Below, piece by piece: positions 50,006 to 60,385 of a stretch of DNA of 64,000 bases. The stretch lies in contig NZ_CABPRV010000006.1 in NCBI RefSeq assembly GCF_902459735.1, positions 236,332-300,331 of the forward strand, in the 5' to 3' direction. A program made the position numbers and the translations under genes. This DNA is from Pandoraea capi. GTDB taxonomy: Bacteria > Pseudomonadota > Gammaproteobacteria > Burkholderiales > Burkholderiaceae. Each line of letters begins with the position of its first letter. Within the stretch, counting starts at the first letter, position 1. The notes under the pieces are model-generated. The model was not told the origin of the DNA, made no database searches, and worked only from the letters and a program-made list of their open reading frames with translations.

Positions 50006-50812
50006 TTATCGGGCAGGCGTTTCGCGAATGACTTCGACCAGCGTCCAACGCATGCTCGAAGCATCGGCGGGCGGATTGGCGACAGGCTCGCCATGAATTT
50101 TCACGCGGTATTCTACGCCCGGCTTCCACTCGAAGCCATCGATGTGGGCGTACCAAAGCTCCCACTGCGATTTGCCCGAATCGTCGGCAGTCCGCACGCG
50201 CAGGCACTTGCGCGGCGCGACGCCTACACAATCGGCCATCTGCGAGTCGACATCGAGGATGCGGTCTTCCGTCTTCACTGCTCCTGCGTTAGCCACGGGG
50301 CGATTGAGCAGTGTCTGCGATGCGTAGGTCAGCGTTTCGCCATTCGACGTACTCAGCGTCAGTTGTGTGTCGCGGCGCTCGAAGCGGGTGACGCTCGCGA
50401 GCGTCTTCAAATAGCGGGATTCGAAGGCCATCGAATCCGGGCACGCCATTCGCGTCGCTGCGGGGGCTTGAAGGCTGACCTGACCCTTGCCCGGCCCGAT
50501 CGTGTATTGACCGAAAATGCGATTGCAGCCGCCGGTGCCGGAAAACGCTCCCTTATCGTTGAACGTCAGGTTGATTGCGCGGCCTTCCGGCAGACTCGGG
50601 GCGTCGCTTGCACCTTCCCATTTCACCAATTGCCACGTGCCCAGAATGTCGGTTGGGGCGGTCGCAGCCGCTGTGTTGTCGGCGCCCGAAGACGGATTGG
50701 CGCCACCGCCCGACGGTGCGGCGCAGCCGGCCAGCAGAGCCGCCGGAACGATAAGTGTCGCCAGGTAAGTAGCGAGCGAGGAGGGTAGGAACGAGAGTAG
50801 GCGTTGAGTCAT
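50006..50812 (-). CDS. META and DUF4377 domain lipoprotein
   Basis: From ATG 50812 it has 268 residues; the longer reading from 51094 runs into the PQQ-type gene. A lipoprotein signal (PAALLAGCAAPSGG, Cys near residue 29) is followed by a META/HslJ-like domain (GTWQLVKWEGASD, GSGGCN-like TGGCNRIFGQYTIG, MACPDSMAFESRYLKTL) and a C-terminal DUF4377 domain (CLRVRTADDSGKSQWELWYA, GVEYRVKIHGEPVANPPADA). HslJ proteins relate to heat and novobiocin tolerance. It is predicted to be anchored in the outer membrane. Confidence 0.85.
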   Translation of the reverse strand: MTQRLLSFLPSSLATYLATLIVPAALLAGCAAPSGGGANPSSGADNTAAATAPTDILGTWQLVKWEGASDAPSLPEGRAINLTFNDKGAFSGTGGCNRIFGQYTIGPGKGQVSLQAPAATRMACPDSMAFESRYLKTLASVTRFERRDTQLTLSTSNGETLTYASQTLLNRPVANAGAVKTEDRILDVDSQMADCVGVAPRKCLRVRTADDSGKSQWELWYAHIDGFEWKPGVEYRVKIHGEPVANPPADASSMRWTLVEVIRETPAR

Positions 50813-51026
50813 GATCGTTATGTGGTGGTAGTTGCGGAGAGGGCAGGGACGGCGGAATGTCGCGTTGAACAGGGGATGGTGTGTTCTAACGGTGCCGTGA
50901 GTACCATGAGTTGTTGACCTAGCGCACAAAGGGTCAGTTCCTTGCGTAGGGTTGGGGATGTTTCCCAATCGAGGTCGGCCGCCCCATGTGGCATGAGGTT
51001 TCGGCGCGAGAGCGTGCGCAGCGAGA

Positions 51027-52154
51027 TCATGGCTTTCGATATGTGATGCGATAGATCGCACCCGCGTGGTCGTCGCTGATGAGCAGAGAGCCATCGGGCA
51101 ACGTCAGCAGGTCGACGGGGCGTCCCCAGACGGTCTCGCCATCGTCCAGCCAGCCCTGTGCAAAGACCTCCTGCTTTGCAACGTTACCCTTCGCATCGAG
51201 AACGACGCGTACGACTCGGTAACCCACTTTGCTGCTGCGATTCCAGGAGCCGTGCTCGGCGATGAAGATATTGCCGCGATACTCCTCCGGGAATTGTTTA
51301 CCTATATAGAAGCGCATGCCGAGCGCTGCGACATGTGCGCCGAGTTTCGCTCTTGGCGGCGTGAAGCTGCGGCAGGGCTTTTCGCGCCCGAAGTCGGGGT
51401 CCGACACGTTGCCCGCATGGCAGTAAGGGAATCCGAAATGCTCGCCGACGCTGGAAAGTCGGTTCAGTTCATCGTCGGGCACATCGTCGCCGAGGAGGTC
51501 GCGGCCGTTGTCGGTGAACCAGAGGGCATTGGTGCCCGGCTGCCAGTCGAATCCGACCGAGTTGCGCACGCCGCGCGCGATGACGCGCCAATCGGTGCCG
51601 TCTGGCTTCATGCTGCCGATCATGGCGTAGCGATTTTCATCTCGCTTGCAGACGTTGCACGGTGCGCCGACGCCGACATAGAGGCGTTGGTCGGGGCCAA
51701 AGGCAATGTATCGCCATCCGTGGTGGGTTTCAGTCGGCAGCTTGTCGTAGATCGTGACCGGCTTGCCCGGGCTGTCCAGCCGGTTCTCGATATCATCCAG
51801 TTTGAGGATGCGTGAGACGGCAGAGATATAGAGTGTGCCGTTACGCATGGCCACGCCTACCGGCATGTTCAGTCCCGATGCGATCGTGCGGACTTTGGCG
51901 GCGTACGCGCGAGATGGATCCAGCGTAATGGCGTAGACGTTGCCTTGGCCACGGCTTCCCACGAACAGGGTGCCCTTCGGGCCCAGCACCATACCGCGTG
52001 CGCCGGACACCTGATCCGAGAGAACTTCGACGTAAAAGCCGGGTGGCAGCGACAGGCGTTCAATCGGAAGCGCGTCGCGCGCTGCTGCGAATTGGGCAAC
52101 GAAGAACAATATCGCGCCCAAGAGGAACAGCCATCCATCGGGAAATCGTCGCAT
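51027..52154 (-). CDS. PQQ-dependent sugar dehydrogenase-like beta-propeller protein (sorbosone dehydrogenase family)
   Basis: A 375-residue exported protein. A signal peptide (LFLLGAILFFVAQFAAA) precedes a six-bladed propeller of the soluble glucose/sorbosone dehydrogenase type: GARGMVLGPKGTLFVGSRGQ, HHGWRYIAFGPDQRLYVGVG, NSVGFDWQPGTNALWFTDNG and GRPVDLLTLPDGSLLISDDH. Members oxidise aldoses or sorbosone in the periplasm using PQQ, but many lack proof of activity. The final LISDDHAGAIYRITY is diagnostic of the group. Confidence 0.85.
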   Translation of the reverse strand: MRRFPDGWLFLLGAILFFVAQFAAARDALPIERLSLPPGFYVEVLSDQVSGARGMVLGPKGTLFVGSRGQGNVYAITLDPSRAYAAKVRTIASGLNMPVGVAMRNGTLYISAVSRILKLDDIENRLDSPGKPVTIYDKLPTETHHGWRYIAFGPDQRLYVGVGAPCNVCKRDENRYAMIGSMKPDGTDWRVIARGVRNSVGFDWQPGTNALWFTDNGRDLLGDDVPDDELNRLSSVGEHFGFPYCHAGNVSDPDFGREKPCRSFTPPRAKLGAHVAALGMRFYIGKQFPEEYRGNIFIAEHGSWNRSSKVGYRVVRVVLDAKGNVAKQEVFAQGWLDDGETVWGRPVDLLTLPDGSLLISDDHAGAIYRITYRKP

Positions 52155-52280
52155 GCAGGACTCGCTTCACGCAAAGGATGCGTGCATTGTAGACCAGTGC
52201 TCACCGGGGCGCGGCGCCGCCGCACAAGCCGCCCAATTCGGGCGCCGCTCGACGGCACACATCTGCATTTGGCGAAGTGT

Positions 52281-52309
52281 TTGTTTTGACGAGGGTTTTG
52301 CGCTATAAT
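52281..52309 (+). promoter_or_regulatory. Promoter of the rpsP operon
   Basis: TTGTTT (52281-52286) and a perfect TATAAT (52304-52309) are separated by 17 bases, giving a leader of about 40 bases to rpsP. Confidence 0.7.
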
Positions 52310-52354
52310 CACGCGTTTTCTGTCCGAACACTTCTGGATTCACAAGGATTTAAT

Positions 52355-52606
52355 ATGGTCGTTATCCGCCTGGCTCGCGGCGGCGCGAAGAAGCGCCCGT
52401 TCTACAACATCGTTGCAACCGACTCGCGTAACCGCCGCGATGGCCGCTTCATCGAGCGTATTGGCTTCTACAACCCGGTCGCTGCCGAAGGCACGGAAGG
52501 TCTGCGCATTGCTCAAGACCGTCTGACGTACTGGCAAGGCGTTGGCGCACAACTGTCGCCGACCGTGGCTCGTCTGATCAAGCAAGGCGCCAAGGCTGCT
52601 GCCTAA
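52355..52606 (+). CDS. rpsP: 30S ribosomal protein S16
   Basis: An 83-residue protein of the usual size. The start [20 protein letters not shown] and [12 protein letters not shown] are typical of S16. AAGGA lies at about ten bases before the ATG. It is the first gene of the conserved rpsP-rimM-trmD-rplS operon on the plus strand; codon usage is biased to favoured codons, fitting high expression. Confidence 0.97.
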   Translation: MVVIRLARGGAKKRPFYNIVATDSRNRRDGRFIERIGFYNPVAAEGTEGLRIAQDRLTYWQGVGAQLSPTVARLIKQGAKAAA

Positions 52607-52733
52607 GCTTTCAGATAGTCGAGCTGTACGCATTGCTGTCGGTTTGCCGGCGGCATGAGAATTGAACGGCGATGCCTGCTCCGGAGCAATCTAGAGCGGG
52701 CATCGCCGTGTGTTCGTCACAAGGTTGGATTGC

Positions 52734-53375
52734 ATGGTTCGTTCCGCACGTGAGCGGGTACCGCTGAAGATCGGTGCTGAAGCGCGTCGCGCCTCAGGCA
52801 TGCGCGCAGAGCAGGTGCTTGCCCCGGTGACCGAAGTCCCCGACGATCTCGTCGAGCTGGGATACATCGGTGATGCCTACGGGATTCGTGGCTGGATCAA
52901 GGTGCAGCCGCACACGGGGAAAGGCGAAAGTCTCTTGTCCGCAGAGTGCTGGTATTTCCGTCGCCCTGGTGCGCCGGAGTACACCAAAGCCAATGTGCTT
53001 TATAGTCGCGCGCATTCGGGAGCCGTAGTCGCGCAATTGCGCGGCAGCGAAAACCGGACGGCGGCCGAGGCGCTCAAAGGGCTTCAGGTCTGGGTGCCGC
53101 GTAGCGCGTTCCCGACCGCGGGTGAAGATGAGTTCTACTGGGTCGATCTGATCGGTGCCCAGGTGACGAACTTGCAGGATGAGTTGCTTGGCAAGGTTGT
53201 CGGTCTGCTGGACAACGGCGTGCACACCGTGTTGCGTGTGGCGTACGACGTGCCGGCAGTCGATGGCAAGCCGGCGAAGACCGCTGAGCGGTTGATCCCC
53301 TTCGTTGGCCAATATGTCCAGACCGTCGATGTCGAGGCGGGGCATATCGTGGCTGACTGGGGTCTCGATTATTGA
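52734..53375 (+). CDS. rimM: Ribosome maturation factor RimM
   Basis: A 213-residue protein with the RimM barrel (ELGYIGDAYGIRGWIKVQPH) and PRC-barrel-like C-terminal half (EFYWVDLIGAQVTNLQDE, LIPFVGQYVQTVDVEAGHIV). It helps late 30S subunit assembly around S19. ATG 52734 is used; it has about 25 residues ahead of the conserved part, so a start nearer 52800 is also possible. It lies 127 bases after rpsP in the same operon. Confidence 0.93.
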   Translation: MVRSARERVPLKIGAEARRASGMRAEQVLAPVTEVPDDLVELGYIGDAYGIRGWIKVQPHTGKGESLLSAECWYFRRPGAPEYTKANVLYSRAHSGAVVAQLRGSENRTAAEALKGLQVWVPRSAFPTAGEDEFYWVDLIGAQVTNLQDELLGKVVGLLDNGVHTVLRVAYDVPAVDGKPAKTAERLIPFVGQYVQTVDVEAGHIVADWGLDY

Positions 53376-53435
53376 GATACCGATTGATCGCCCGGCCGTT
53401 ATGGCGTCCGGGCACCTCTGGACGGAACCGGTCTG

Positions 53436-54206
53436 ATGCAGTTTGACGTCGTCACGCTCTTTCCTGAGATGTTTCGGGCACTGACCGACTGGGGCGTCAC
53501 CAGCCGGGCGCTCAAGCAGTCGCGCTACGGTCTGCGGTTTTGGAATCCGCGTGATTTCACGCATAACAATTACCGCACGATCGATGATCGTCCTTATGGC
53601 GGTGGTCCGGGCATGGTCATGCTCGCCAAGCCGCTTGATGATGCGATTGCCGCTGCGAAGGCTGCTCAGGCGGAAGTCGGTGTGCCGCGCGGTCGGGTGT
53701 TGTTGATGTCGCCGCAAGGCAAGCCGCTGACGCATCGTCGGGTTGTCGAATTGCGGGAGCAAGAGCAGGGGTTGATCCTGCTCTGCGGTCGTTACGAGGC
53801 CATCGATCAGCGTTTGATCGATCGCGTGGTGGACGAAGAGGTCAGCGTTGGCGATTTCGTGCTGTCGGGTGGGGAGTTGCCTGCCATGGCGCTGATGGAT
53901 TCGCTGATCCGGCTGTTGCCGGGGGCGCTGAACGACGAGCAGTCGGCGGAGCAGGATAGTTTCGTCAACGGGTTGCTCGATTGTCCGCATTACACGCGAC
54001 CCGAAGAGTACGAAGGCGTGCGCGTACCCGATGTCTTGTTGGGTGGGCATCACGCAGAGATTGAAAAATGGCGGCGTCGCGAGGCGTTGGCCAATACCTG
54101 GCGCAAGCGCCCCGATCTGATCGAAAGCGCGCGTGCCAACGGATTGCTCAGTCGTGCCGATGAGGCGTGGCTGGCAGGCCTGCAGGTCGATTCGTCGGCC
54201 AGGTAG
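53436..54206 (+). CDS. trmD: tRNA (guanine-N1)-methyltransferase
   Basis: A 256-residue SPOUT methyltransferase that makes m1G37 in tRNAs. [45 protein letters not shown]-like [16 protein letters not shown] with knot residues, [20 protein letters not shown] and the C-terminal [20 protein letters not shown] are diagnostic. It follows rimM by 60 bases. Confidence 0.97.
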   Translation: MQFDVVTLFPEMFRALTDWGVTSRALKQSRYGLRFWNPRDFTHNNYRTIDDRPYGGGPGMVMLAKPLDDAIAAAKAAQAEVGVPRGRVLLMSPQGKPLTHRRVVELREQEQGLILLCGRYEAIDQRLIDRVVDEEVSVGDFVLSGGELPAMALMDSLIRLLPGALNDEQSAEQDSFVNGLLDCPHYTRPEEYEGVRVPDVLLGGHHAEIEKWRRREALANTWRKRPDLIESARANGLLSRADEAWLAGLQVDSSAR

Positions 54207-54308
54207 GTTCGGATGTCGTCATGGGGACGGCATTCGGTTTGACCCCATCCTCTGTCGGGGCCGGTTCGCCGGTATATAACGCCGACACGATGGCACTAGG
54301 AGTGGTAA

Positions 54309-54695
54309 ATGAATCTGATCGCTAAGATCGAGCAAGAAGAAATCGCGCGTCTGACCGCGAACAAGACGATCCCCGACTTCGCCCCGGGCGATACCGTGAT
54401 CGTCAACGTGAACGTGGTTGAAGGTAACCGCAAGCGCGTTCAGGCATACGAAGGCGTGGTGATCGCCAAGCGTAACCGTGGCCTGAACTCCGGCTTCATC
54501 GTTCGCAAGATTTCGTCGGGTGAAGGCGTTGAGCGTACGTTCCAGACGTACTCGCCGCTGATCGCCAGCATCGAAGTCAAGCGTCGTGGTGACGTTCGTC
54601 GCGCCAAGCTGTACTACCTGCGCGAGCGTTCGGGCAAGTCGGCACGTATCAAGGAAAAGCTCACGTTCAAGAGCAAGACCGTCGCTGCCGAGTAA
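54309..54695 (+). CDS. rplS: 50S ribosomal protein L19
   Basis: A 128-residue protein, normal length. [40 protein letters not shown] and [20 protein letters not shown] identify L19, at the 30S-50S interface. AGGAGTGG precedes the ATG. It is the last gene of the rpsP operon, with a strong terminator 57 bases after its stop. Confidence 0.97.
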   Translation: MNLIAKIEQEEIARLTANKTIPDFAPGDTVIVNVNVVEGNRKRVQAYEGVVIAKRNRGLNSGFIVRKISSGEGVERTFQTYSPLIASIEVKRRGDVRRAKLYYLRERSGKSARIKEKLTFKSKTVAAE

Positions 54696-54751
54696 GTGGG
54701 ACGCCGCTATGCCCGACGACCTCGTGGTCGGGCACAGCAAAAGCCGCGTGG

Positions 54752-54778
54752 AAAAAGCACCCTTCGGGGTGCTTTTTT
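54752..54778 (+). terminator. Rho-independent terminator of the rpsP-rplS operon
   Basis: The stem AAAAAGCACCC/GGGTGCTTTTT carries a TTCG tetraloop, with an uninterrupted T run. Confidence 0.92.
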
Positions 54779-54927
54779 CGTTTCGCCGCGTCGCATTTAT
54801 GCGGTTGTGGCAGTGCGTCATAACGCAGGTATGCCGCGAATAGCCGTGTGAATCGTATTTTCTTTGCGGTCACGCGTTTTCAGCATCCTCGCTAAAATAG
54901 CGAAGTTAATCATCAACAAAGGTCTAC

Positions 54928-55614
54928 GTGGCGCCACCTCTCATCCTGCATCCGGAAGCGTTACCCATCGTCTCGACGGGCGAGGGCGAGCCAGCGGTGC
55001 CGGCGGAGCGGTTGACCCCTTCGGCGTTGCGGGACCGTCTCGCCCGTCCCCCGATCTGGACTCCCGAGTCCGGTGTCGTCGAAGTTGTGTCCCCCACGTT
55101 GTTCACGCCGCGCGCCGCTGCGGTCCTGGTGCCGTTGGTCATGCGCCCGCACGGAACGACCGTGTTGCTTACGAAGCGGACGCAGCACCTGAGCACGCAT
55201 GCCGGCCAGGTGAGTTTCCCGGGCGGAAGCCGAGAGCCGGACGATCCCACGCCTATCGCGACCGCATTGCGTGAATCGCACGAGGAAATCGGCCTGGATG
55301 CCGGTGCGGTGGAGGTGATCGGAAGCTTGCCCGACTATGTGACGGGCACGGGTTTTCGCGTTGCGCCGGTCGTAGGGCTGGTCACGCCGCCGTTCGATCT
55401 CGTGGCGGATACCGGGGAAGTGGATGAAATCTTCGAGGTCCCGCTGGATTTTCTGATGAATCCCGCGCATCACCAGATTCGCGTCTTCAACTATCAGGTC
55501 GGTGAGCGCAGGTTCTACGCCATGCCTTATCCGAAGGCCGCTGGCGGCGAGTATTTCATCTGGGGCGCGACGGCGGGCATGCTGCGGAATTTCTACCGTC
55601 TCCTGCGGGCCTGA
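54928..55614 (+). CDS. CoA pyrophosphatase (Nudix hydrolase, NudL-type)
   Basis: A 228-residue Nudix protein starting at GTG 54928. The Nudix box is VSFPGGSREPDDPTPIATA followed by LRESHEEIGLDAG, and the upstream AAVLVPLVMRPHGTTVLLT and THAGQVSFPGG match the CoA/acyl-CoA pyrophosphatase group (UPF0035 plus Nudix). It hydrolyses CoA or its oxidised and acyl forms. ATP or other nucleotides are less likely substrates, given the group. Confidence 0.87.
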   Translation: MAPPLILHPEALPIVSTGEGEPAVPAERLTPSALRDRLARPPIWTPESGVVEVVSPTLFTPRAAAVLVPLVMRPHGTTVLLTKRTQHLSTHAGQVSFPGGSREPDDPTPIATALRESHEEIGLDAGAVEVIGSLPDYVTGTGFRVAPVVGLVTPPFDLVADTGEVDEIFEVPLDFLMNPAHHQIRVFNYQVGERRFYAMPYPKAAGGEYFIWGATAGMLRNFYRLLRA

Positions 55615-55749
55615 CGCGAAACGCGATTCCGAGGTGCGAGAGGTCCGCTGAAAACGGGATATGCGTGCGTCGCCAAGGCGCATGGGGCGGGCATTTACGA
55701 GAAGCTGTGCTATCGTTACACCATTCCGTCTGGTGATCTGATCGCACGC

Positions 55750-56688
55750 ATGACATTCTTCTCGGTACTCCTCGCGCTGATCCTCGAGCAGGTGCGTGCC
55801 CTCTCCACGCAAAATCCGATTTACAACCTGATTCGTTCCCACGCGGCTCACACTTCGCAATCGTTCGACGCCGGTCAACCGCGTCACGGCGTGCTCGCCT
55901 GGCTGGTCGTCGTGGTGCCGTTCGTGCTGGTTGTCGGCGTGGTGTACTACCTGCTGATGCGGGTCAATATTTTCCTGGGGTTTGCCTGGAACGTCCTCAT
56001 CGTCTACCTGACGATGGGGTTTCGGCAATTCAGCCACTATTTCACCGACATCCACGTTGCGCTGAATAACGACAACGTGAATGAGGCCCGTGAAATCCTG
56101 CGCCAATGGATCGGTATCGATACCGTGGATATGCCGGTGGACGAGATTGTGCGGCACACGCTTTTGCATGCCGTGATTGCGTCGCACCGTCACGTGTTCG
56201 GCGTGTTCTTCTGGTTCCTGATGCCCGTGGGGCCGGCCGGCGCCGTCCTATACCGCCTCGCCGAGTATCTTTCGCGTCGCTGGACCGAGCCTGCGCCTGA
56301 TCGCAGCCCGGCATTCGGTGCGTTCGCGCGCAAGGCCTTCTACGTGATCGATTGGGTGCCTGCGCGTCTGACGGCGATTGGCTTTGCAATCGTCGGCAAC
56401 TTTGAAGATGCGATCTACGCATGGCGCCATTACGCCAAGCAGTGGCCTAACGAAAACGAAGGGATCTTGCTCGCCGCAGGTAGTGGTGCACTTGGGGCGC
56501 GTCTCACGGGGCCACTGGCGGAAGTGTCGAGTGTCGACGCACTGAATCAGGGAGATGACGCCGTGCTGCCGGTCGGTGGCGAGTGTACGCCGCGTACGTT
56601 GCAGGCCGCCGTGGGGCTGGTGTGGCGAGCCGTTCTGCTGTGGATGTTGCTATTGCTTCTGCTCACGTTGGCCGTCTGGCTTGGCTGA
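55750..56688 (+). CDS. CobD/CbiB-family membrane protein
   Basis: A 312-residue membrane protein. The N-terminus MTFFSVLLALILEQVRALST and the later VNIFLGFAWNVLIVYLTMGF and AFARKAFYVIDWVPARLTA match the CobD/CbiB-like proteins. The true CobD forms adenosylcobinamide; betaproteobacteria often carry this second homologue without other cobalamin genes nearby, so its role is uncertain. It has four to five membrane helices and is followed by a terminator. Confidence 0.82.
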   Translation: MTFFSVLLALILEQVRALSTQNPIYNLIRSHAAHTSQSFDAGQPRHGVLAWLVVVVPFVLVVGVVYYLLMRVNIFLGFAWNVLIVYLTMGFRQFSHYFTDIHVALNNDNVNEAREILRQWIGIDTVDMPVDEIVRHTLLHAVIASHRHVFGVFFWFLMPVGPAGAVLYRLAEYLSRRWTEPAPDRSPAFGAFARKAFYVIDWVPARLTAIGFAIVGNFEDAIYAWRHYAKQWPNENEGILLAAGSGALGARLTGPLAEVSSVDALNQGDDAVLPVGGECTPRTLQAAVGLVWRAVLLWMLLLLLLTLAVWLG

Positions 56689-56714
56689 CGCCTGGTAATA
56701 CGACACCACCAATG

Positions 56715-56748
56715 AGAAACCCCGCAAATGCGGGGTTTCTTGTTTTTC
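56715..56748 (+). terminator. Rho-independent terminator after the CobD/CbiB-like gene
   Basis: The 12-base stem AGAAACCCCGCA/TGCGGGGTTTCT with a two-base loop is followed by TGTTTTTC. Confidence 0.9.
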
Positions 56749-56768
56749 GGGAAGGCTTACGTCCGCAA

Positions 56769-57710
56769 TCAATACGGAATCTGTTGCTCGGATTCGTGGA
56801 CGAGTTGCGCGTACAGGGCGTGGCGTTGCTGCGAGACGCGTCCGTCGGCTACGGCCTCCAGAATCGCGCAACCCGGCTCTTTCAGGTGATGGCAGTTATA
56901 GAACCGGCATCCCGTGAGTAGCGGACGAAACTCGGGAAATGCACGCTCCAGTGCGCCTTCCTTGAGGTGATGCAGCCCAAACTCCTGGAACCCTGGAGAG
57001 TCGATGAGCAAACCGCCTTCCGGCAGATGAAAGATGCGCGTGAACGTCGTCGTGTGCTTGCCTGAGTTCAGTACGGTCGAAATTTCACGTGTGGCGGCAT
57101 CGGCGTTAGGTACGACCAGATTCACCAGGCTCGATTTCCCCATGCCGGATTGCCCCAGTAGCAACGACGCCTGATGCGCCAGACGTGGCAGCAACTGCGC
57201 CTTCGCCGCCTCCGGATCTGCGCGCACCGACAGTTCGAGGACTTCGTAGCCCAATGCACGATACGGTGCCAGACGCTCACGTGCCGCCGGTAACGCCTGC
57301 GTCACGTCGGTCTTGTTGAGCACAATCAGCGGGCGCAACTCGTTGGCTTCCGCAGCGACGAGTGCGCGGCCGAGCAAATCCTCGCTAAAGTACGGCTCCG
57401 TCGCCAGCATGATCACCAGTTGATCGATGTTGGACGCAAAAAGTTTGCTCTTGAACTGGTCGGAGCGATAGAGGAGATTGCGGCGCGGCAGAATTTCTTC
57501 GATGACACCCTGATCCCCCGTACGTGCCCACGCGACTTCGTCACCGACGGCGATTTCGCTTTTCTTGCCACGCGGGAAACAAAGCACCGTCTCACCGTCG
57601 TCGGCTTCGACGACGTAATGACGCCCGTGGGCCGCTGCTACGCGACCATGACGTTGTTCCTGTGCTGTCGTCTCCGTGAGCGATGCCTTACCTTTGGCGC
57701 CGCGCTTCAT
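56769..57710 (-). CDS. rsgA: Ribosome small-subunit-dependent GTPase A
   Basis: A 313-residue circularly permuted GTPase. Motifs in permuted order: NKTD (G4), [14 protein letters not shown] (G1/P-loop), then [13 protein letters not shown] (G3). The C-terminal zinc site is [14 protein letters not shown]. An OB-fold domain leads. It promotes 30S maturation. Its ATG overlaps the M48 protease stop by four bases, so the two are one operon on the minus strand. Confidence 0.95.
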   Translation of the reverse strand: MKRGAKGKASLTETTAQEQRHGRVAAAHGRHYVVEADDGETVLCFPRGKKSEIAVGDEVAWARTGDQGVIEEILPRRNLLYRSDQFKSKLFASNIDQLVIMLATEPYFSEDLLGRALVAAEANELRPLIVLNKTDVTQALPAARERLAPYRALGYEVLELSVRADPEAAKAQLLPRLAHQASLLLGQSGMGKSSLVNLVVPNADAATREISTVLNSGKHTTTFTRIFHLPEGGLLIDSPGFQEFGLHHLKEGALERAFPEFRPLLTGCRFYNCHHLKEPGCAILEAVADGRVSQQRHALYAQLVHESEQQIPY

Positions 57711-58954
57711 GCGTGCCCCAACAAGCGGTCGATGCGTTGCGACGCGGGAGGGTGGGAGTAATAGAACGCGGTGTAGACCGGGTCGGGCGTCAACGTCGAC
57801 GCATTGTCCTGGTACAGCTTCACCAGCGCATTCACCAGATCGCTGGCTTGCGTCTGGCTGGCGGCAAAGGCGTCGGCCTCGAATTCATGTTTGCGCGACG
57901 TGAGGCTACTCAGCGGGCTGGCAAAAAATCCAAACACGGGCAGCACGAGGAAGAAGAGTACGAGTGCCAGCGCGTTGTTGCTGCCTGTCATCGACGGCAT
58001 GACACCGAGTTCCGTGTAAAACCAGGTCCGGCCGGTGAGCCAGCCGAGCAGGGCGAGGAATGCCAGCGACAAGGCGAAGGCGACAACCAGCCGCTTGGTG
58101 ATGTGGCGACGCTTGAAGTGTCCCAGCTCGTGCGCCAGCACCGCTTCAATTTCGGCAGGCGAGAGACGCTCGATCAGCGTGTCGAAGAACACGATGCGCT
58201 TGGCGCGTCCGAAGCCGCTGAAGTAGGCGTTGCCGTGGGCTGAGCGCTTCGAGCCGTCCATCACGAACAGGCCGCGTGCCGCAAATCCGCAACGTTGCAT
58301 GAGTCCCTCGATGCGTTGTGCGAGCGACACATCCGAGAGTGGCTCGAATTTATTGAACATCGGGGCGATGACGTGCGGAAAAATGAACTGCACGAACAGG
58401 TTGAACGCCACCCAGACCACCCACGTGTACACCCACCAGAGCGGGCCGGCGCGGTCCATGAGCCAGAGCACGACGAACAGCAGGGGTAATCCGAGCACGA
58501 CACCCACAGCAGTCCCTTTCGCCATGTCGGCAATAAAAAGGCCGAGCGACATCCGGTTGAAGCCGAACCGTTGCTCGATAACGAACTGCCGGATATAGGT
58601 GAAGGGCAGATCGACGATGCCGGAAATCAACAGGACCGCCGCGATCAGCGCAATTTGGCCGACGTAGCCTTCGCCGAGCCATTCGGAGATGCCGATATGC
58701 AGCAGGTTCAGCCCGCCAAGCAGCGTAAAGGCGACCAGCAATACGGCCTGCGCGAAGATTTCAGCCATGCCGAGGCGGGTACGTGCCACGGTGTAATCGG
58801 CGGCACGCTGATGGTCGGTCAGTGTGATCGTGTCGGCGAATCGCTCGGGCACCGTCGCCCGGTGGGCGATCACATGGCGAACCTGACGGGCGGCCAGCCA
58901 GAGCTTGGTCATGACCATCGCCAGCAGGAAGATCACGAAGAGATAAGTGAACAT
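57707..58954 (-). CDS. M48 family (Ste24-like) membrane metalloprotease
   Basis: From ATG 58954 it has 415 residues; a longer frame runs antisense to orn and is rejected. Six or more membrane helices surround the zinc site [10 protein letters not shown], with the third ligand in [13 protein letters not shown] (E). The N-terminal part carries the CAAX protease 1 (Ste24) domain. Likely role: membrane-protein quality control or CAAX-type cleavage. Translationally coupled to rsgA. Confidence 0.9.
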   Translation of the reverse strand: MFTYLFVIFLLAMVMTKLWLAARQVRHVIAHRATVPERFADTITLTDHQRAADYTVARTRLGMAEIFAQAVLLVAFTLLGGLNLLHIGISEWLGEGYVGQIALIAAVLLISGIVDLPFTYIRQFVIEQRFGFNRMSLGLFIADMAKGTAVGVVLGLPLLFVVLWLMDRAGPLWWVYTWVVWVAFNLFVQFIFPHVIAPMFNKFEPLSDVSLAQRIEGLMQRCGFAARGLFVMDGSKRSAHGNAYFSGFGRAKRIVFFDTLIERLSPAEIEAVLAHELGHFKRRHITKRLVVAFALSLAFLALLGWLTGRTWFYTELGVMPSMTGSNNALALVLFFLVLPVFGFFASPLSSLTSRKHEFEADAFAASQTQASDLVNALVKLYQDNASTLTPDPVYTAFYYSHPPASQRIDRLLGHA

Positions 58955-59056
58955 GCGCTTTAGAAGAATCCGAAGTATGCGAGAATTATAAGTTCTTTCG
59001 ACCGGTGAGGCGCCGTGCCGGTCGCCTACCGACGCGTTTTCCAGAGTCTTCCGATC

Positions 59057-59674
59057 ATGTCCTCCCTTCCATCCCAAAATCCCACGCCTGCCGACGCCGA
59101 AACGACGCTTGCGCGCGCCGAATTCAATTTGGTCTGGCTCGACATGGAAATGACCGGGTTGCAGCCCGATAGCGACCGGATCATCGAGGTGGCGGTCGTC
59201 GTGACCGACTCGGCCCTGACGCGCCGCATCGAAGGCCCGGTGTTCGCCATCCACCAGTCCGACGCCGTGCTCGACGGCATGGACGACTGGAACAAGTCGA
59301 CGCACGGCCGCTCGGGGCTGATCGATCGCGTCAAGGCGTCGCCGGTGGACGAGGCGTCGGCGGAGGCGCAACTGATCGAATTCCTGAATCAGTACGTGCC
59401 GCCCAACAAGTCGCCGATGTGTGGCAATTCGATTTGCCAGGATCGTCGGTTCATGGCGCGTTACATGCCGAAGCTCGAAGCGTTCTTCCACTACCGGAAT
59501 CTGGACGTCAGCACCCTCAAGGAGCTTTGCCGCCGCTGGGAGCCCACCGTATACAAGGGCTTCACCAAGCGCGCCGCCCACACCGCGCTCGCCGATATTC
59601 ATGAGTCGATCGACGAACTGGTGTACTACCGTGAGCATTTTTTGAAGACTTCCGTGCCGGGCGCTCCGGCCTGA
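59057..59674 (+). CDS. orn: Oligoribonuclease
   Basis: A 205-residue DEDDh exonuclease that degrades short oligoribonucleotides such as pGp[41 protein letters not shown] and [20 protein letters not shown] hold the acidic and His residues. ATG 59057 ([11 protein letters not shown]) leaves about 25 residues before the conserved start. It is divergent from the M48 gene, 102 bases apart. Confidence 0.96.
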   Translation: MSSLPSQNPTPADAETTLARAEFNLVWLDMEMTGLQPDSDRIIEVAVVVTDSALTRRIEGPVFAIHQSDAVLDGMDDWNKSTHGRSGLIDRVKASPVDEASAEAQLIEFLNQYVPPNKSPMCGNSICQDRRFMARYMPKLEAFFHYRNLDVSTLKELCRRWEPTVYKGFTKRAAHTALADIHESIDELVYYREHFLKTSVPGAPA

Positions 59675-59695
59675 GAACTTCATCGGCACATAGAC

Positions 59696-59727
59696 AAACG
59701 CCAGCGGATTCGCTGGCGTTTTGTTTT
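59696..59727 (+). terminator. Rho-independent terminator after orn
   Basis: The 11-base stem AAACGCCAGCG/CGCTGGCGTTT with a four-base loop is followed by TGTTTT. Confidence 0.9.
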
Positions 59728-59764
59728 CTGGACTCAGGACAGAAATGAGGGGGAGGCCGGTCGA

Positions 59765-60385
59765 TCAGGCGGATTTCGGTGCCCGAATCGCGCTCTTGGG
59801 GCGGAACGCCTTGCAGACCGTCTCCTCGGTTTCGATATACGGGCCACCGATCAGATCGATGCAGTAGGGAACCGCGGCAAAGATGCCCGGCACGACCGAT
59901 TTGCCCTCGGCGTCGCGCAATCCTTCAAGGGTTTCCTTGATGGACTTCGGCTGGCCGGGCAGATTGATGATGAGTGCGGCATGATCCGCCGTCTCGCGAA
60001 TCACGGCGACCTGACGCGAAAGGATGGCCGTGGGCACGAAGCGCAGGCTGATCTGGCGCATTTGCTCGCCGAAGCCCGGCATTTCCTTGGTGCCAGCGCG
60101 AAGCGTGGCTTCGGGCGTGACATCGCGACGGGCCGGACCGGTGCCGCCGGTCGTGAGGACCAGATCGCATTGCATCGAATCGACGAGCTCAATCAACGTC
60201 GCAGTGATGCCTTCGGCAACGTCGGGAATCAGGCGCGTTTCGGCAACCCAGGGCGACGTCAGGGCGCTGCCCAGCCAGGCTTGCAGCGCCGGAATGCCCT
60301 GATCTTCATAGGTGCCCTGACTGGCCCGGTCGCTGATCGACACCAGCCCAACGCGAAGTTCGTCCGGATGTGAGCGCGTGATCAT
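59765..60385 (-). CDS. mog: Molybdopterin adenylyltransferase
   Basis: A 206-residue MoeA/MogA-fold protein that adenylylates molybdopterin before molybdate insertion. LRVGLVSISDRASQGTYEDQ, LVLTTGGTGPARRDVTPEAT with the phosphate loop and AALIINLPGQPKSIKETLEG are diagnostic. Its ATG overlaps the yjgA stop by one base, suggesting coupling. Confidence 0.93.
   Translation of the reverse strand: MITRSHPDELRVGLVSISDRASQGTYEDQGIPALQAWLGSALTSPWVAETRLIPDVAEGITATLIELVDSMQCDLVLTTGGTGPARRDVTPEATLRAGTKEMPGFGEQMRQISLRFVPTAILSRQVAVIRETADHAALIINLPGQPKSIKETLEGLRDAEGKSVVPGIFAAVPYCIDLIGGPYIETEETVCKAFRPKSAIRAPKSA

Noticed and set aside
48602-50788. Long plus-strand frame continuing from GTG 48518
   Set aside because: It is antisense to the DUF2520, TM2 and META genes. 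Only the first 84 bases lie outside them, and these are noted as a finding.
58955-59689. N-terminal extension of the M48 protease to 660 residues
   Set aside because: The extension runs antisense to orn; a good membrane-helix start exists at 58954.
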